This document shows, piece after piece, positions 58,215 through 64,000 of a stretch of DNA of 64,000 bases. Each line of letters opens with the position of its first letter. The stretch's first letter is position 1. The position numbers and the translations under genes were made by a program. Below the pieces are notes generated by a model. The model did no database searches. It was not told the DNA's origin and saw nothing but the letters and a program-made list of their open reading frames with translations. Source of the DNA: Girardinichthys multiradiatus (Eukaryota; Chordata; Actinopteri; Cyprinodontiformes; Goodeidae); assembly GCF_021462225.1 (NCBI RefSeq), contig NC_061804.1, positions 811,001 to 875,000 of the forward strand. The letters are read 5' to 3'.

Positions 58215-60697
58215 ACACACACACTGCTGCATGACGGACCTTCAGGTTCACACTTTAGATTGTGGCTGCAGCCCAGAGACACTCAAACTGCTCGCTTACG
58301 TTCAGGCCAACAAACTTCCTCATGTTCACTGGACGCCTCACACTCCACCTCCTTATCGACCAGCCTCCTCCACCTTCAACCTCCTCCACCTTCAGCCTCC
58401 TCCACCTTCAGCCTCCTCCACCTTCAGCCTCCTCCTCCTTCAGCCTTAGTAGAACGCCTTAATAGTCTTCTTTCAGCCAGCTGACCAGCAGCAACAGAAT
58501 CACGATGTCACTCCATTCTCCAGCCAGCTGGAGAACACCCTGCTTCCTCCAGAACTTTCCAACAGATTCAAACAGCTAGAACTAGAACCAAGCAGATCTA
58601 CGTTTAAAAGTGAGGGACACAGTGGAGCGGGTAACCAGCCGGCTTCAGACCGGGTTCTGTTGGATGTTTAGAGTCAGCAGCTCAACACCATGAGAACAGG
58701 AACCACAGAGATCACACCTTGAACCCACAACCTGAAAAGGCTTCATCACTAAGCACGAACATCTTCCACCAAGCCATAACCAACCTGCAGGACCTTCACT
58801 GCAGCAGCTCCACAGATGAGCCCAGAACTTTCTCCAGTGCCAATCAGAACACACAGAGACTCTGAACATGGACCCTGACTGCAGCAGAACCGTAACCCTG
58901 CACCGGTCAGCAGCTTTTCCTTTAACCATCAGCCATGTTTGCGTCCCACTTCCTCTCCTCCCTGCTGCCCACCAGTTTCCTGACAGGAAGCAACTGGGCA
59001 GGAAGAGACCGGACTGGACCAGCTCGTTTTTAAAGTCAGGAACTCCACGATTACAGATTCTCACCCAGCCGTCCGTCACAAAGTAAACTCTGAGCTTTCC
59101 AACATTTCAAAACCTAATTTACAAAACAAATGAAGCAAGAGAGAAGCTAACAGGACCTGAGCATGGAGAAGACGCTGGACCTGCCATTAAAACAGTTTTC
59201 CCATGGATTTAAACACATGTTCCAACATCTGGAAGATGCACCCTGTTCCATTACAACAGCACCTGACTCCCCCTCTTCATTAATTAGTGATTCAGTGAGG
59301 AGCCAATCAGAAGCTAAGGATACTGGACAGATCAGGGAACCGGACTAATGAGAGGAAATAAGGAATACAATTAGGAACAGCTGTCAGACTCTTGGACAGA
59401 ACCCAACAGCCTAAAAGTTTCCCTAGTCTGGACCATTGTCCATAAAAAAGAACTGTTCTGTTGGGATAATATGGATCATGACAGAGTGACTGAAAAAGGC
59501 TGAGTTAACTGGACCACTAAGCAAAGATAGGAAATCTGGAATTTTAACGGTTCTATTAGAACTGTTTAGAACTTTTGGCAACAAAGCCAGTGAGTCTAGG
59601 AAGAAGCAAAGGGAGGATTAAATACCATTCCAAGATGTTTTTCCAAGTTGAATTATTGAGATTATTGGTGAATTAACACTGTGAGTGTTGGGAACCTGGA
59701 GCTGACTGGACCTGGTCACAAAATGCTTCAAATCTACTGAATGTCAAAGCAAAGTTCTGTGAAAATGAGGTGAGCTCAGGTACTCTGGATTTCCATAGCA
59801 GGAGGCCCACAGTGGCAGGATGTGAACAGCAGCATAATGAAACTGGGAATCAGCACTTTAAACTGGACTCCCTGAAAGTGCAGCAACCAAGAGAGGAGTG
59901 GAAACTGCTCCTGGTTCAGCTCCATCCACCTGCCTCAGTCTGCAGCAGGATCTGCAGCTGGATCTGCTGCAGCAGGATGGTGGGCTCCACCAGGAAGTGT
60001 AACAGCCTGGTTCTGGTGCAGAAGAGGCCTAAGACCTTTAACTCTGAAGAAGAGCTGAGGAGGACACACAAAAGGATCCTTTAAAGCCCTGAATGTGTCT
60101 GAAGGAGCCAAAAGCTGTGAGACTGGCTTCCTGTTTACTGGGTTAAACCCAGTTAGGCAGCGACGAACCAGCAGACACGTCCAGCTGGGCTGCAGAGAGC
60201 TCAGAACCCGCAGATTGAACCAGAATGAACCAAATATTTAACCGAAACAGCTCGGTTTCTTCCCGGACAGGAATATCAGGAATCTCCGTGAAATTCCCGG
60301 GTTTCTGAGTCATTTCCGCCCACCAGTGTTCATGTTGGAGTCGTGTTTTCCACCCACGAACCAAGCCGAACCTGCTCCGCTCTGACTAGCGTGTTAGATG
60401 AAGCTGTACTGGTTCTACTGGTTGTCCAGACCGATGCAGGAGCCTGGGCTGACCAGCTAACCCCACCCTGCTGGGCTAACTTCGCCTACGGGAGGAACCC
60501 GAACCGGGCCCTGAGGGTTGTGTTAGCTCTGGTTCGGCTACCCCCTCGCTCATATAAACAAGTTAACACCCCGGTCCCGGCTGGGTTAGCCTTCCCCCTC
60601 CAGAACCAGCAGAACGGCTGCTAACGTTAGCTCAGCCCGTCAGAACCGCAGCTAACAGCGGCTAACAGACCTACCTGGTGCCCGCCTTGTCCCCCAT
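41343..60697 (-). CDS. arrb2: Beta-arrestin 2 (16 coding exons, 407 aa)
   Basis: Sixteen exons with GT-AG borders join in phase to 1224 nt (408 codons with stop), close to the 409 aa of human beta-arrestin 2. Beta-arrestins bind phosphorylated, active GPCRs at the plasma membrane. They stop G-protein coupling, link receptors to clathrin and AP2, and scaffold kinases. The polar-core residues are present (D27, R170, D291, D298, R395), as are the phosphate-sensing Lys pair K11/K12 after VF and the clathrin box LIEFD (372-376). The AP2-binding helix uses F388, F391 and R395. Leu394 in FARLRLKG, where beta-arrestin 1 has Gln, and the end at Cys407 favour arrb2, as does the short form between RGG and DVSVELPF. 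Intron 1 is 10.8 kb and holds a Rex3 LINE. The teleost a/b paralogue cannot be decided. Confidence 0.94.
41515..41569 (-). CDS. arrb2: arrb2 coding exon 15
   Basis: Residues 360-377, (A)[17 protein letters not shown], with the clathrin-binding LIEFD. Donor GTGAGT. Confidence 0.94.
41649..41725 (-). CDS. arrb2: arrb2 coding exon 14
   Basis: Residues 335-359, [25 protein letters not shown], the last beta strand of the C domain and the start of the flexible tail. Confidence 0.94.
42335..42580 (+). mobile_element. tRNA-headed interspersed repeat (SINE-like) ending in TGAC repeats
   Basis: Head GGTGCAGTTGGTAGCACTGT, B-box-like GGGTTCAACTTCC, then TGCATGTTTTCTCTGTGTGT, TGCCCTGCGATGGCCTTGCG and CCTGTCCAGGGAGGAACC. 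Same family as 20012-20340, but shorter and with a TGACTGACTGAC tail in place of GATGGATGG. Confidence 0.75.
42663..43335 (-). mobile_element. Rex1/CR1-L2-like LINE, 3' end
   Basis: Minus-strand copy of the element at 22886-23629. It encodes [37 protein letters not shown] and [17 protein letters not shown], with one or more frameshifts upstream (43020-43250). The 3' UTR, with AACAAGGAATTTGACTTCGG on plus, ends near 42663. It is 5'-truncated near 43335 and inserted in arrb2 intron 13. Confidence 0.8.
43819..43902 (-). CDS. arrb2: arrb2 coding exon 13
   Basis: Residues 307-333, [27 protein letters not shown]. Donor GTAAGA. Confidence 0.95.
43980..44117 (-). CDS. arrb2: arrb2 coding exon 12
   Basis: Residues 260-305 and two bases of Ile306: [20 protein letters not shown] to NLASST. 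Holds the gate-loop Asp residues D291 and D298 of the polar core and [21 protein letters not shown] lariat-loop sequence. Confidence 0.95.
44475..44547 (-). CDS. arrb2: arrb2 coding exon 11
   Basis: Residues 236-259, [24 protein letters not shown]. Acceptor CTGCAG, donor GTAAGT. Confidence 0.95.
44637..44721 (-). CDS. arrb2: arrb2 coding exon 10
   Basis: Residues 208-235, [20 protein letters not shown] and TVKRVKIS. Donor GTCTTC is a valid GT but a weak match to consensus. Reading on without splicing gives an intron-encoded tail. Confidence 0.93.
44812..44947 (-). CDS. arrb2: arrb2 coding exon 9
   Basis: Residues 163-207, from [20 protein letters not shown] to [10 protein letters not shown]. 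Holds polar-core R170 and the hinge between the N and C domains. Confidence 0.95.
44982..45001 (-). promoter_or_regulatory. CTCF-like motif in arrb2 intron
   Basis: On the minus strand, ACCTGCAGGGGGCGCACCTT is a strong match to the CTCF core. It lies between exons 8 and 9. Confidence 0.45.
45039..45106 (-). CDS. arrb2: arrb2 coding exon 8
   Basis: Residues 140-161 and two bases of Arg162: [20 protein letters not shown] then HK(R). Donor GTGAGT. Confidence 0.95.
45107..45868. other. arrb2 intron 7, nothing recognised
   Basis: Unique-looking intronic DNA with no repeat or RNA feature recognised. Confidence 0.6.
45869..45928 (-). CDS. arrb2: arrb2 coding exon 7
   Basis: Residues 120-139, [20 protein letters not shown], highly conserved in arrestins. 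Donor GTAACA. Confidence 0.95.
46011..46036 (+). repeat. (ATC)n microsatellite
   Basis: Eight ATC units. Confidence 0.95.
46084..46104 (+). promoter_or_regulatory. CTCF-like motif in arrb2 intron
   Basis: GGCCACCTGGGGGCAGCAGA matches the CTCF core. Motif evidence only. Confidence 0.45.
47311..47409 (-). CDS. arrb2: arrb2 coding exon 6
   Basis: Residues 87-119, [20 protein letters not shown] to HAHPFYFT. Proline-rich SH3-binding-type segment followed by the amphipathic helix. Donor GTGAGT. Confidence 0.95.
47892..47989 (-). CDS. arrb2: arrb2 coding exon 5
   Basis: Residues 54-86, [20 protein letters not shown] and onward to ISTFQ. Contains the receptor-contacting finger loop around [13 protein letters not shown]. 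Confidence 0.95.
48422..48466 (-). CDS. arrb2: arrb2 coding exon 4
   Basis: Residues 39-53, [15 protein letters not shown]. Donor GTGAGA. Confidence 0.93.
48547..48607 (-). CDS. arrb2: arrb2 coding exon 3
   Basis: Residues 19-38, [20 protein letters not shown], including R26 and polar-core D27. The acceptor is CTGCAG before CTCACAG; using the later CACAG would break the frame. Confidence 0.93.
49255..49410 (+). mobile_element. Interspersed repeat fragment (fish SINE/DNA-repeat type)
   Basis: Blocks GGGAGCAGTGGGCTGCCATT, GTGCCGCCCGGGAAACATTC and AAGGTCTTGCTCAGGAACCC, plus GGGAATCGAACCAGGGTACT, are the recurrent core of a common fish interspersed repeat. The family name is not determined. Confidence 0.5.
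49792..49812 (+). promoter_or_regulatory. CTCF-like motif beside arrb2 exon 2
   Basis: TACCACTAGGGGGCACACAA is a strong match to the CTCF core. It lies 9 bases past the exon 2 donor, inside the intron, where binding could affect polymerase passage. Function is inference. Confidence 0.45.
49821..49851 (-). CDS. arrb2: arrb2 coding exon 2
   Basis: A 31-nt microexon-sized segment encoding (R)[10 protein letters not shown], residues 8-18. It holds the Lys pair that senses receptor phosphates. Acceptor CTCTCAG, donor GTGAGT. Confidence 0.93.
49852..51572. other. arrb2 intron 1, 3' part
   Basis: No exon or repeat recognised in these 1.7 kb before the Rex3 target duplication. Confidence 0.5.
51573..51585 (+). 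repeat. Left target-site duplication of the intronic Rex3
   Basis: TCTTTACTGCAGG; 12 of 13 bases identical to 54598-54610. Confidence 0.75.
52012..52974 (+). pseudogene. Rex3-type apurinic-like endonuclease domain (frameshifted)
   Basis: Starts [20 protein letters not shown] (endonuclease motif with Asn in TWN). Near 52130-52170 the frame is broken. It then continues from 52186 with [31 protein letters not shown] (GDFNxH motif) and [17 protein letters not shown] (catalytic SDHxLV-type motif, here TDHHLV), and ends at a stop in 52972-52974. Target DNA cleavage for TPRT would be its role in an intact element. Confidence 0.85.
53041..54545 (+). pseudogene. Rex3-type reverse transcriptase region with two deletions
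   Basis: Linker and RT start at 53041-53493 ([40 protein letters not shown]). At about 53487 LKSLDVV jumps to [20 protein letters not shown] in another frame, so the usual block between them is missing. Palm motifs are intact: [29 protein letters not shown] and [12 protein letters not shown]. At about 54320 LCRSIE joins RSQLRW, which removes about 80 residues that the copy at 2.1-3.2 kb retains. The C-terminal [17 protein letters not shown] follows in another frame. Confidence 0.87.
54598..54610 (+). repeat. Right target-site duplication of the intronic Rex3
   Basis: TCTTTATTGCAGG; 12 of 13 bases identical to 51573-51585. Confidence 0.75.
54611..56940. other. arrb2 intron 1, middle part
   Basis: Contains a SINE at 55169-55331. 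The frames at 56112-56436 contain an imperfect internal repeat (ACCACCTGCTGCAGGAA twice), but no domain. Confidence 0.5.
55169..55331 (+). mobile_element. tRNA-derived SINE
   Basis: Blocks CAGTCCTCGACGCAG, CAGGTTCAACTCCCAGCCCA (B-box region), CCTGCATGTCTTCCC and a tail ending AAAAATAAAGG. Same family as 19755-19992, without the internal 13-bp expansion. Confidence 0.65.
56945..57850 (+). mobile_element. Decayed Tc1-like element
   Basis: Successive transposase blocks on the plus strand are degraded by frameshifts. They are a helix-turn-helix region near 57120-57290 (CAGAGGAAGATCATTCCCAA, CAGACTCTACAGACCTCAGT), [19 protein letters not shown] at 57388-57445 (first catalytic Asp in TDE) and [18 protein letters not shown] at 57510-57570. 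The last part loses similarity before 57850. No terminal repeats were identified. Confidence 0.72.
58156..58224 (+). repeat. (AC)n microsatellite
   Basis: About 34 AC units with one CCC interruption. Confidence 0.96.
58361..58446 (+). repeat. 16-bp minisatellite
   Basis: About five copies of CAGCCTCCTCCACCTT with minor changes. Pyrimidine-rich. Confidence 0.9.
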
Positions 60698-61090
60698 CTC
60701 CTCGGCAGGCGGACGGCAGCAGAATCCCAACAAGATAAGGCCCGAGCCGACGGGGTGCTGTTAGTTGTCAGGCGGTGCTGGTTCGGTCCGGGAAGCTCCG
60801 TTCAGCCGTCCATCCACCCAGAACTGGTTAGTATGGTAATAGGATTTAGCGCCGCCTCGGCTGCTCCGAGCTTCCGCAACGGCTGTGTGTGTGTGTGTGC
60901 CGGGTTGGCGTTTCTGTGAGGACCGACCGCGCCGTTAACCCGCACTACCGAGGACTCCTGGATCAGTCCGCGCAGTTCCACCGCCTCCGTGAAGGTTAGA
61001 ACTCGGATGGAAGGTTCCTGCAGGACTCGGTCCAGTTCAAGAGGGGGAGGGGCACCGCGAGGGAGGCTGCTCAGATACAGAACCCAAACC
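60650..61090 (-). promoter_or_regulatory. arrb2: arrb2 5' UTR and CpG-rich promoter region
   Basis: GC- and CpG-rich DNA around and upstream of the arrb2 ATG (60697), in contrast to the AT-rich surroundings. There is no clear TATA box, as expected for a housekeeping-type CpG promoter. The transcription start and any upstream untranslated exon cannot be fixed. Confidence 0.55.
60675..60697 (-). CDS. arrb2: arrb2 coding exon 1
   Basis: ATG at 60695-60697, MGDKAGT plus two bases of Arg8, donor GTAGGT. It lies in a CpG-rich region. MGDK/MGEK is the conserved beta-arrestin start. Confidence 0.88.
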
Positions 61091-61156
61091 TGTGTGTGTG
61101 TGTGCGTGTGTGTGTGTGTACGTGCGTGCGTGCGTGTGTGTTTGTGTGAGCGTGTG

Positions 61157-61188
<32 letters not shown>

Positions 61189-61277
61189 CGTGCGTGTGTG
61201 TGAGCGTGTGTGTTTGTGTGTGTGTGTGCGTGCGTGTGTGTGTGTGTGTGTTTGTGTGTGTGCGTGCGTGTGTGCGT

Positions 61278-61328
<51 letters not shown>

Positions 61329-61526
61329 CGTGCGTGTGTGTGAGCGTGTGTGTTTGTGTGTGTGTGTGCGTGCGTGTGTGTGTGTGTGTGTTTGTGTGTG
61401 TGTGTGCGTGCGTGCGTGTGTGTGTGCGTGCGTGTGTGTGCGTGCGTTTGTGTGAGCGTGTGTGTTTGTGTGTGTGTGTGTGCGTGTGTGTGTGCGTGCG
61501 TGTGTGTGTGTGTGTGTGTGTGTGCC
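61091..61526 (+). repeat. (TG)n with CG steps, 0.43 kb
   Basis: TG units interrupted by TGCG, TTTG and TGAGCG variants. The block with GTGAGCGTGTGTGTTTGTGT recurs about three times (near 61200, 61340 and 61455), so there is a higher-order unit. Alternating purine-pyrimidine DNA with CG steps can adopt Z-DNA. It starts about 390 bases upstream of the arrb2 ATG. Cys/Val-repeat frames here are artefacts. Confidence 0.96.
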
Positions 61527-63135
61527 TGCAGATTGCGCAACGCGTAGTCCTCCAACATCATAACACGATCCGTGAAATGTTTAGCAGAACATGATTCGTC
61601 TGAGGAACAGGGTCAAGACCAGAATCTGACCTGGACACGGTTCTGGGCCAACTGACCGGGGGTCACAAGGGCCACAGACCCCGAGATGTGGACGGGCAGA
61701 GAGTAAATAAAGAAAAATAAAGTGAATAAATATCAAACTATTGTTAATTCAGCTTTTTGTCTCAATGTGTTTTCATGAAATCTAAAATAAAAGCAGCTCG
61801 ATGCTCTGAAGATCTGCTGGACTGTGACTGTCTCTGATTCATCTGCATGTCAAGATTTAAAAGAAGGAGACCATCTTCTGCTTATCTGAGGTCACAAGGA
61901 GCAGAACGGGTCCAGGCAGGAAACCCAGAAGGTCCAGCTTCTCCTGGAGGATTCAAAGTAGTTCTGAGAAATAAAATTTCAATGTTTTATGGACAAACAT
62001 TAAATGACAAGACTGTTAAAGGTGGGCTAAGAAATGAGGTGAGACAGACCGTCTGTGGCTTAGCCGGCTGGACGAGGAGAGACCCGGTAGCTTAAAGTTT
62101 GCTTTATTTTATGCCTGAACTGAAACGTTTTGGCACTTTTACTGCTACAGGTTTTATTACACTCATATTGTTGGTTGAACGTTGAATGTTTGTTCTTTAC
62201 GTCTAATTCCTACTACCATCATGCTTGGAGGTGTGTTTAGTTTATGGAGTTAATAAAATGTCAAATCTTTATACATGTGTTCCCAAAAAGATAGTAGGAG
62301 CAGGATTTCTACATGTTTCTTCTGGTTGAAGAGCTGGTCCAGATTCTTCTTCTGGAGATTCACTGAGTGTAACAAGATGATTATCAGGAGGACAAAATGC
62401 TGAGTTTCACTTCTTCTGCTCATCCTGCCTTTCTAACCACGTCTCTTCATGGAAAATCTCGTTCTGCAGTCATTCCAAAGGCCTGGCTGAGGAAGACGAG
62501 GGTACGGCTGCTGAACTGGTCTACCCAGTAAAGAATACTGGAGTGTTTAGGAAGATCAAATGGGATGACCGTCCGGGTGGACACTTGAAGACATGTTTGC
62601 AGGAAGGTTGAGACAAACTAACAGCTGGAAGTCTTCATGGCAGTGATTGTGGGAGAAGGAATGGGAAAATAACCAAGTTGGAAAAACTACATGAAAACTG
62701 TCTAGAATCCAGAAATGGATGAATATTAAAAGATTAAACCTGCAGAACCTTTGCTTCACTGTCATACAGAAAGTAAAACACATATTTCCATTATTATACT
62801 AATTTATTCCTGATCTGGGTTAAAAGCACCGGCATCCTCATATCGGAGAACCTTTTCGGAAGTACAACAGGGAGGATCATGTCCATTCTGGAATGTTCCT
62901 TTGCATCTGTACCTGTTCATCAGTCTGTCCTGAGGTCAAACTGCGGCTGTGTGCTCTACACCAGCTGCCATGTTTCAGGTGAGTGCAGTGAGGAAGCCTG
63001 CATGGATGCACACCTGCTGCTCAATGGTTTTATGACCCACTTCAGCCTCGTCTCCAACCGATTTTGATGAGCACTTGATGTGACAACCCTTCATGAAGAA
63101 GAGTTAAAGGGGGAAATGATGCAGGTACTGGAAGG
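61527..63135. other. Upstream flank of arrb2, no gene seen
   Basis: No exon, RNA gene or transposon motif recognised. Confidence 0.5.
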
Positions 63136-63289
63136 ATTTGATACTTCATACTGTCATTAATTGGAAGGACGAGCCCTTTAGTTTCAACAAAGTGAAAGCA
63201 GAACCTTCTTCAGCAGCAGGAACCCTCAGCAGAAGATGTTTGACTATCAGTCTCTCACATCGCTGTGGAGGAGTTCTAGTCCTCTCTTC

Positions 63290-63640
63290 CACCCAACATA
63301 GCTTCAGTTCATTAAGATTCCTCCTCAGTTCTCTGAAGGCCCCACCACAGCATTTCAGTCAGGCTGAGGTCTGGACTTTGACTGGACCATTGATCCACCT
63401 CGATTCTTTTGGGGTTTTTTCAGGCCATTCTGTTTTGCTGATCGTTGTCCTGTTGATGACCCAGTTGGGACCAAGCTCTAGCTGTAGCTCTACAATACGT
63501 TAGTATACATGGTAAGTCATAGTTCAGTCAGTAACTGCAAGGTTCACTGGTCCTGTTGCTGCAGAACAAATCATCAGCCCTCCACCACCGTGCTTTACAG
63601 TTAGTTTGGTTTTCCCATCACAGAAGCTCAGTTTGAGGTA
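63290..63640 (-). mobile_element. Decayed Tc1-like element, central and 3' part
   Basis: On the minus strand, WSSQSPDLSLTEMLWWGLQR-like coding lies at about 63395-63325 (final catalytic block). Further upstream in the element, GGGLMICSAATGPVN-like coding lies near 63590-63540. The intervening part is shortened. Same broad family as 56945-57850. Confidence 0.68.
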
Positions 63641-63764
63641 AATAGACCAAAAAACTGACAGACATGATAGTTTCATGTAAAAACGACAATGATTCTCTGA
63701 TGGTTCTGTTCTGAGGACTCCTCTGGAACCTCTGAAGATCATTGTACAAAGAAGGATTCTTCAT

Positions 63765-64000
63765 AAAATGAAGAACATTATGGAGAACCCTGAGCATCCT
63801 CTTCATCAGACTGTCCTACAACAACAGAGTGTCTTCAGTCAGAGGCTTCTTCAGATCTGCTGTAAGACGGAGCTACAGGAGATCCTTCCTGCCCACAGCC
63901 ATCAGCATCTACAACGTCTCTTTGAAGAAACCTTCATAATATGAGCTATAACAATATTTAATTTCCCTTTGGGATTAATAAAGTATTTTTGAATTGAATT
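63765..64000 (+). mobile_element. CR1/L2-type LINE 3' end (cut by the window edge)
   Basis: The plus strand encodes LSILFIRLSYNNRVSSVRGF FRSAVRRSYRRSFLPTAISI YN, the typical C-terminus of CR1/L2-group RT proteins. A short 3' UTR follows, with GGGATTAATAAAGTATTTTTG and the tail GAATTGAATT, a characteristic short terminal repeat. The tail may continue beyond the window. Confidence 0.72.

Larger units (their letters stand above)
57851..60674. other. arrb2 intron 1, 5' part
   Basis: Contains an AC microsatellite and a 16-bp minisatellite (separate entries). Open frames 58645-59086 and 59770-60084 show no domain. Confidence 0.5.

Noticed and set aside
60989..61594. 201-codon Cys/Val-rich and 174-codon His/Thr-rich frames
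   Set aside because: Products of the TG/CA repeat on the two strands.

Overview
The window is nuclear DNA from a teleost fish. The evidence is spliced genes with GT-AG introns and vertebrate-type proteins, many Tc1-like transposon relics, Rex3-type (RTE clade) and Rex1/CR1-L2-type LINEs, tRNA-derived SINEs, and very long microsatellites. The Rex elements and the repeat mix suggest a percomorph, possibly cyprinodontiform, but I cannot name the species.

Two genuine host genes can be rebuilt exon by exon, both on the minus strand. (1) A caudal-type homeobox gene, cdx1 (best fit cdx1b), has coding exons at 29944-30421, 21615-21763 and 21102-21350. Together they give an intact 291-aa protein. (2) A beta-arrestin gene, best fit arrb2, has 16 coding exons between 60697 and 41343. 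They give an intact 407-aa protein with the polar core, the clathrin box and the AP2 motif in place. Every junction has GT-AG borders and the reading phase is kept throughout both genes. arrb2 lies upstream of cdx1 on the same strand, with about 9-11 kb between them.

Layout: 1-992 is the 3' part of an internally deleted Tc1 element. 2055-3274 is a Rex3 insertion with a 5' inversion and a 13-bp target duplication. 4483-6770 is a 22-bp minisatellite of about 100 copies. 7.7-21 kb is gene-poor, with relics, SINEs and two clusters of CDX-type sites. 21.1-30.4 kb is cdx1; its large first intron holds a split Tc1 element, a nested Rex1-like LINE and a 1.55-kb (CCAT)n array. 30.4-30.74 kb is the cdx1 promoter, with paired TCF/LEF sites, and 30.74-34.53 kb is a 3.8-kb CCAT/CCATCAT array directly upstream of it. 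34.5-41.3 kb is intergenic, with a 20-bp palindromic satellite, CTCF-like motifs and the presumed arrb2 3' UTR. 41.3-60.7 kb is arrb2; its first intron holds a nearly full-length antisense Rex3 (51586-54597) with its target duplication. 60.7-61.5 kb is the CpG-rich arrb2 5' end and a TG-rich array. 61.5-64 kb holds another Tc1 relic and a LINE 3' end at the window edge.

I see no CRISPR array, no prokaryotic operon and no convincing novel enzymatic system. The most interesting features are structural and regulatory: a Tc1 element split exactly at an ATGG motif that seeded a megasatellite-like array, a kilobase-scale array placed against the Wnt-responsive part of a cdx1 promoter, a 52-bp perfect palindrome in a satellite, a twin-primed LINE, and clustered CDX-type sites that may be cdx1 enhancers.
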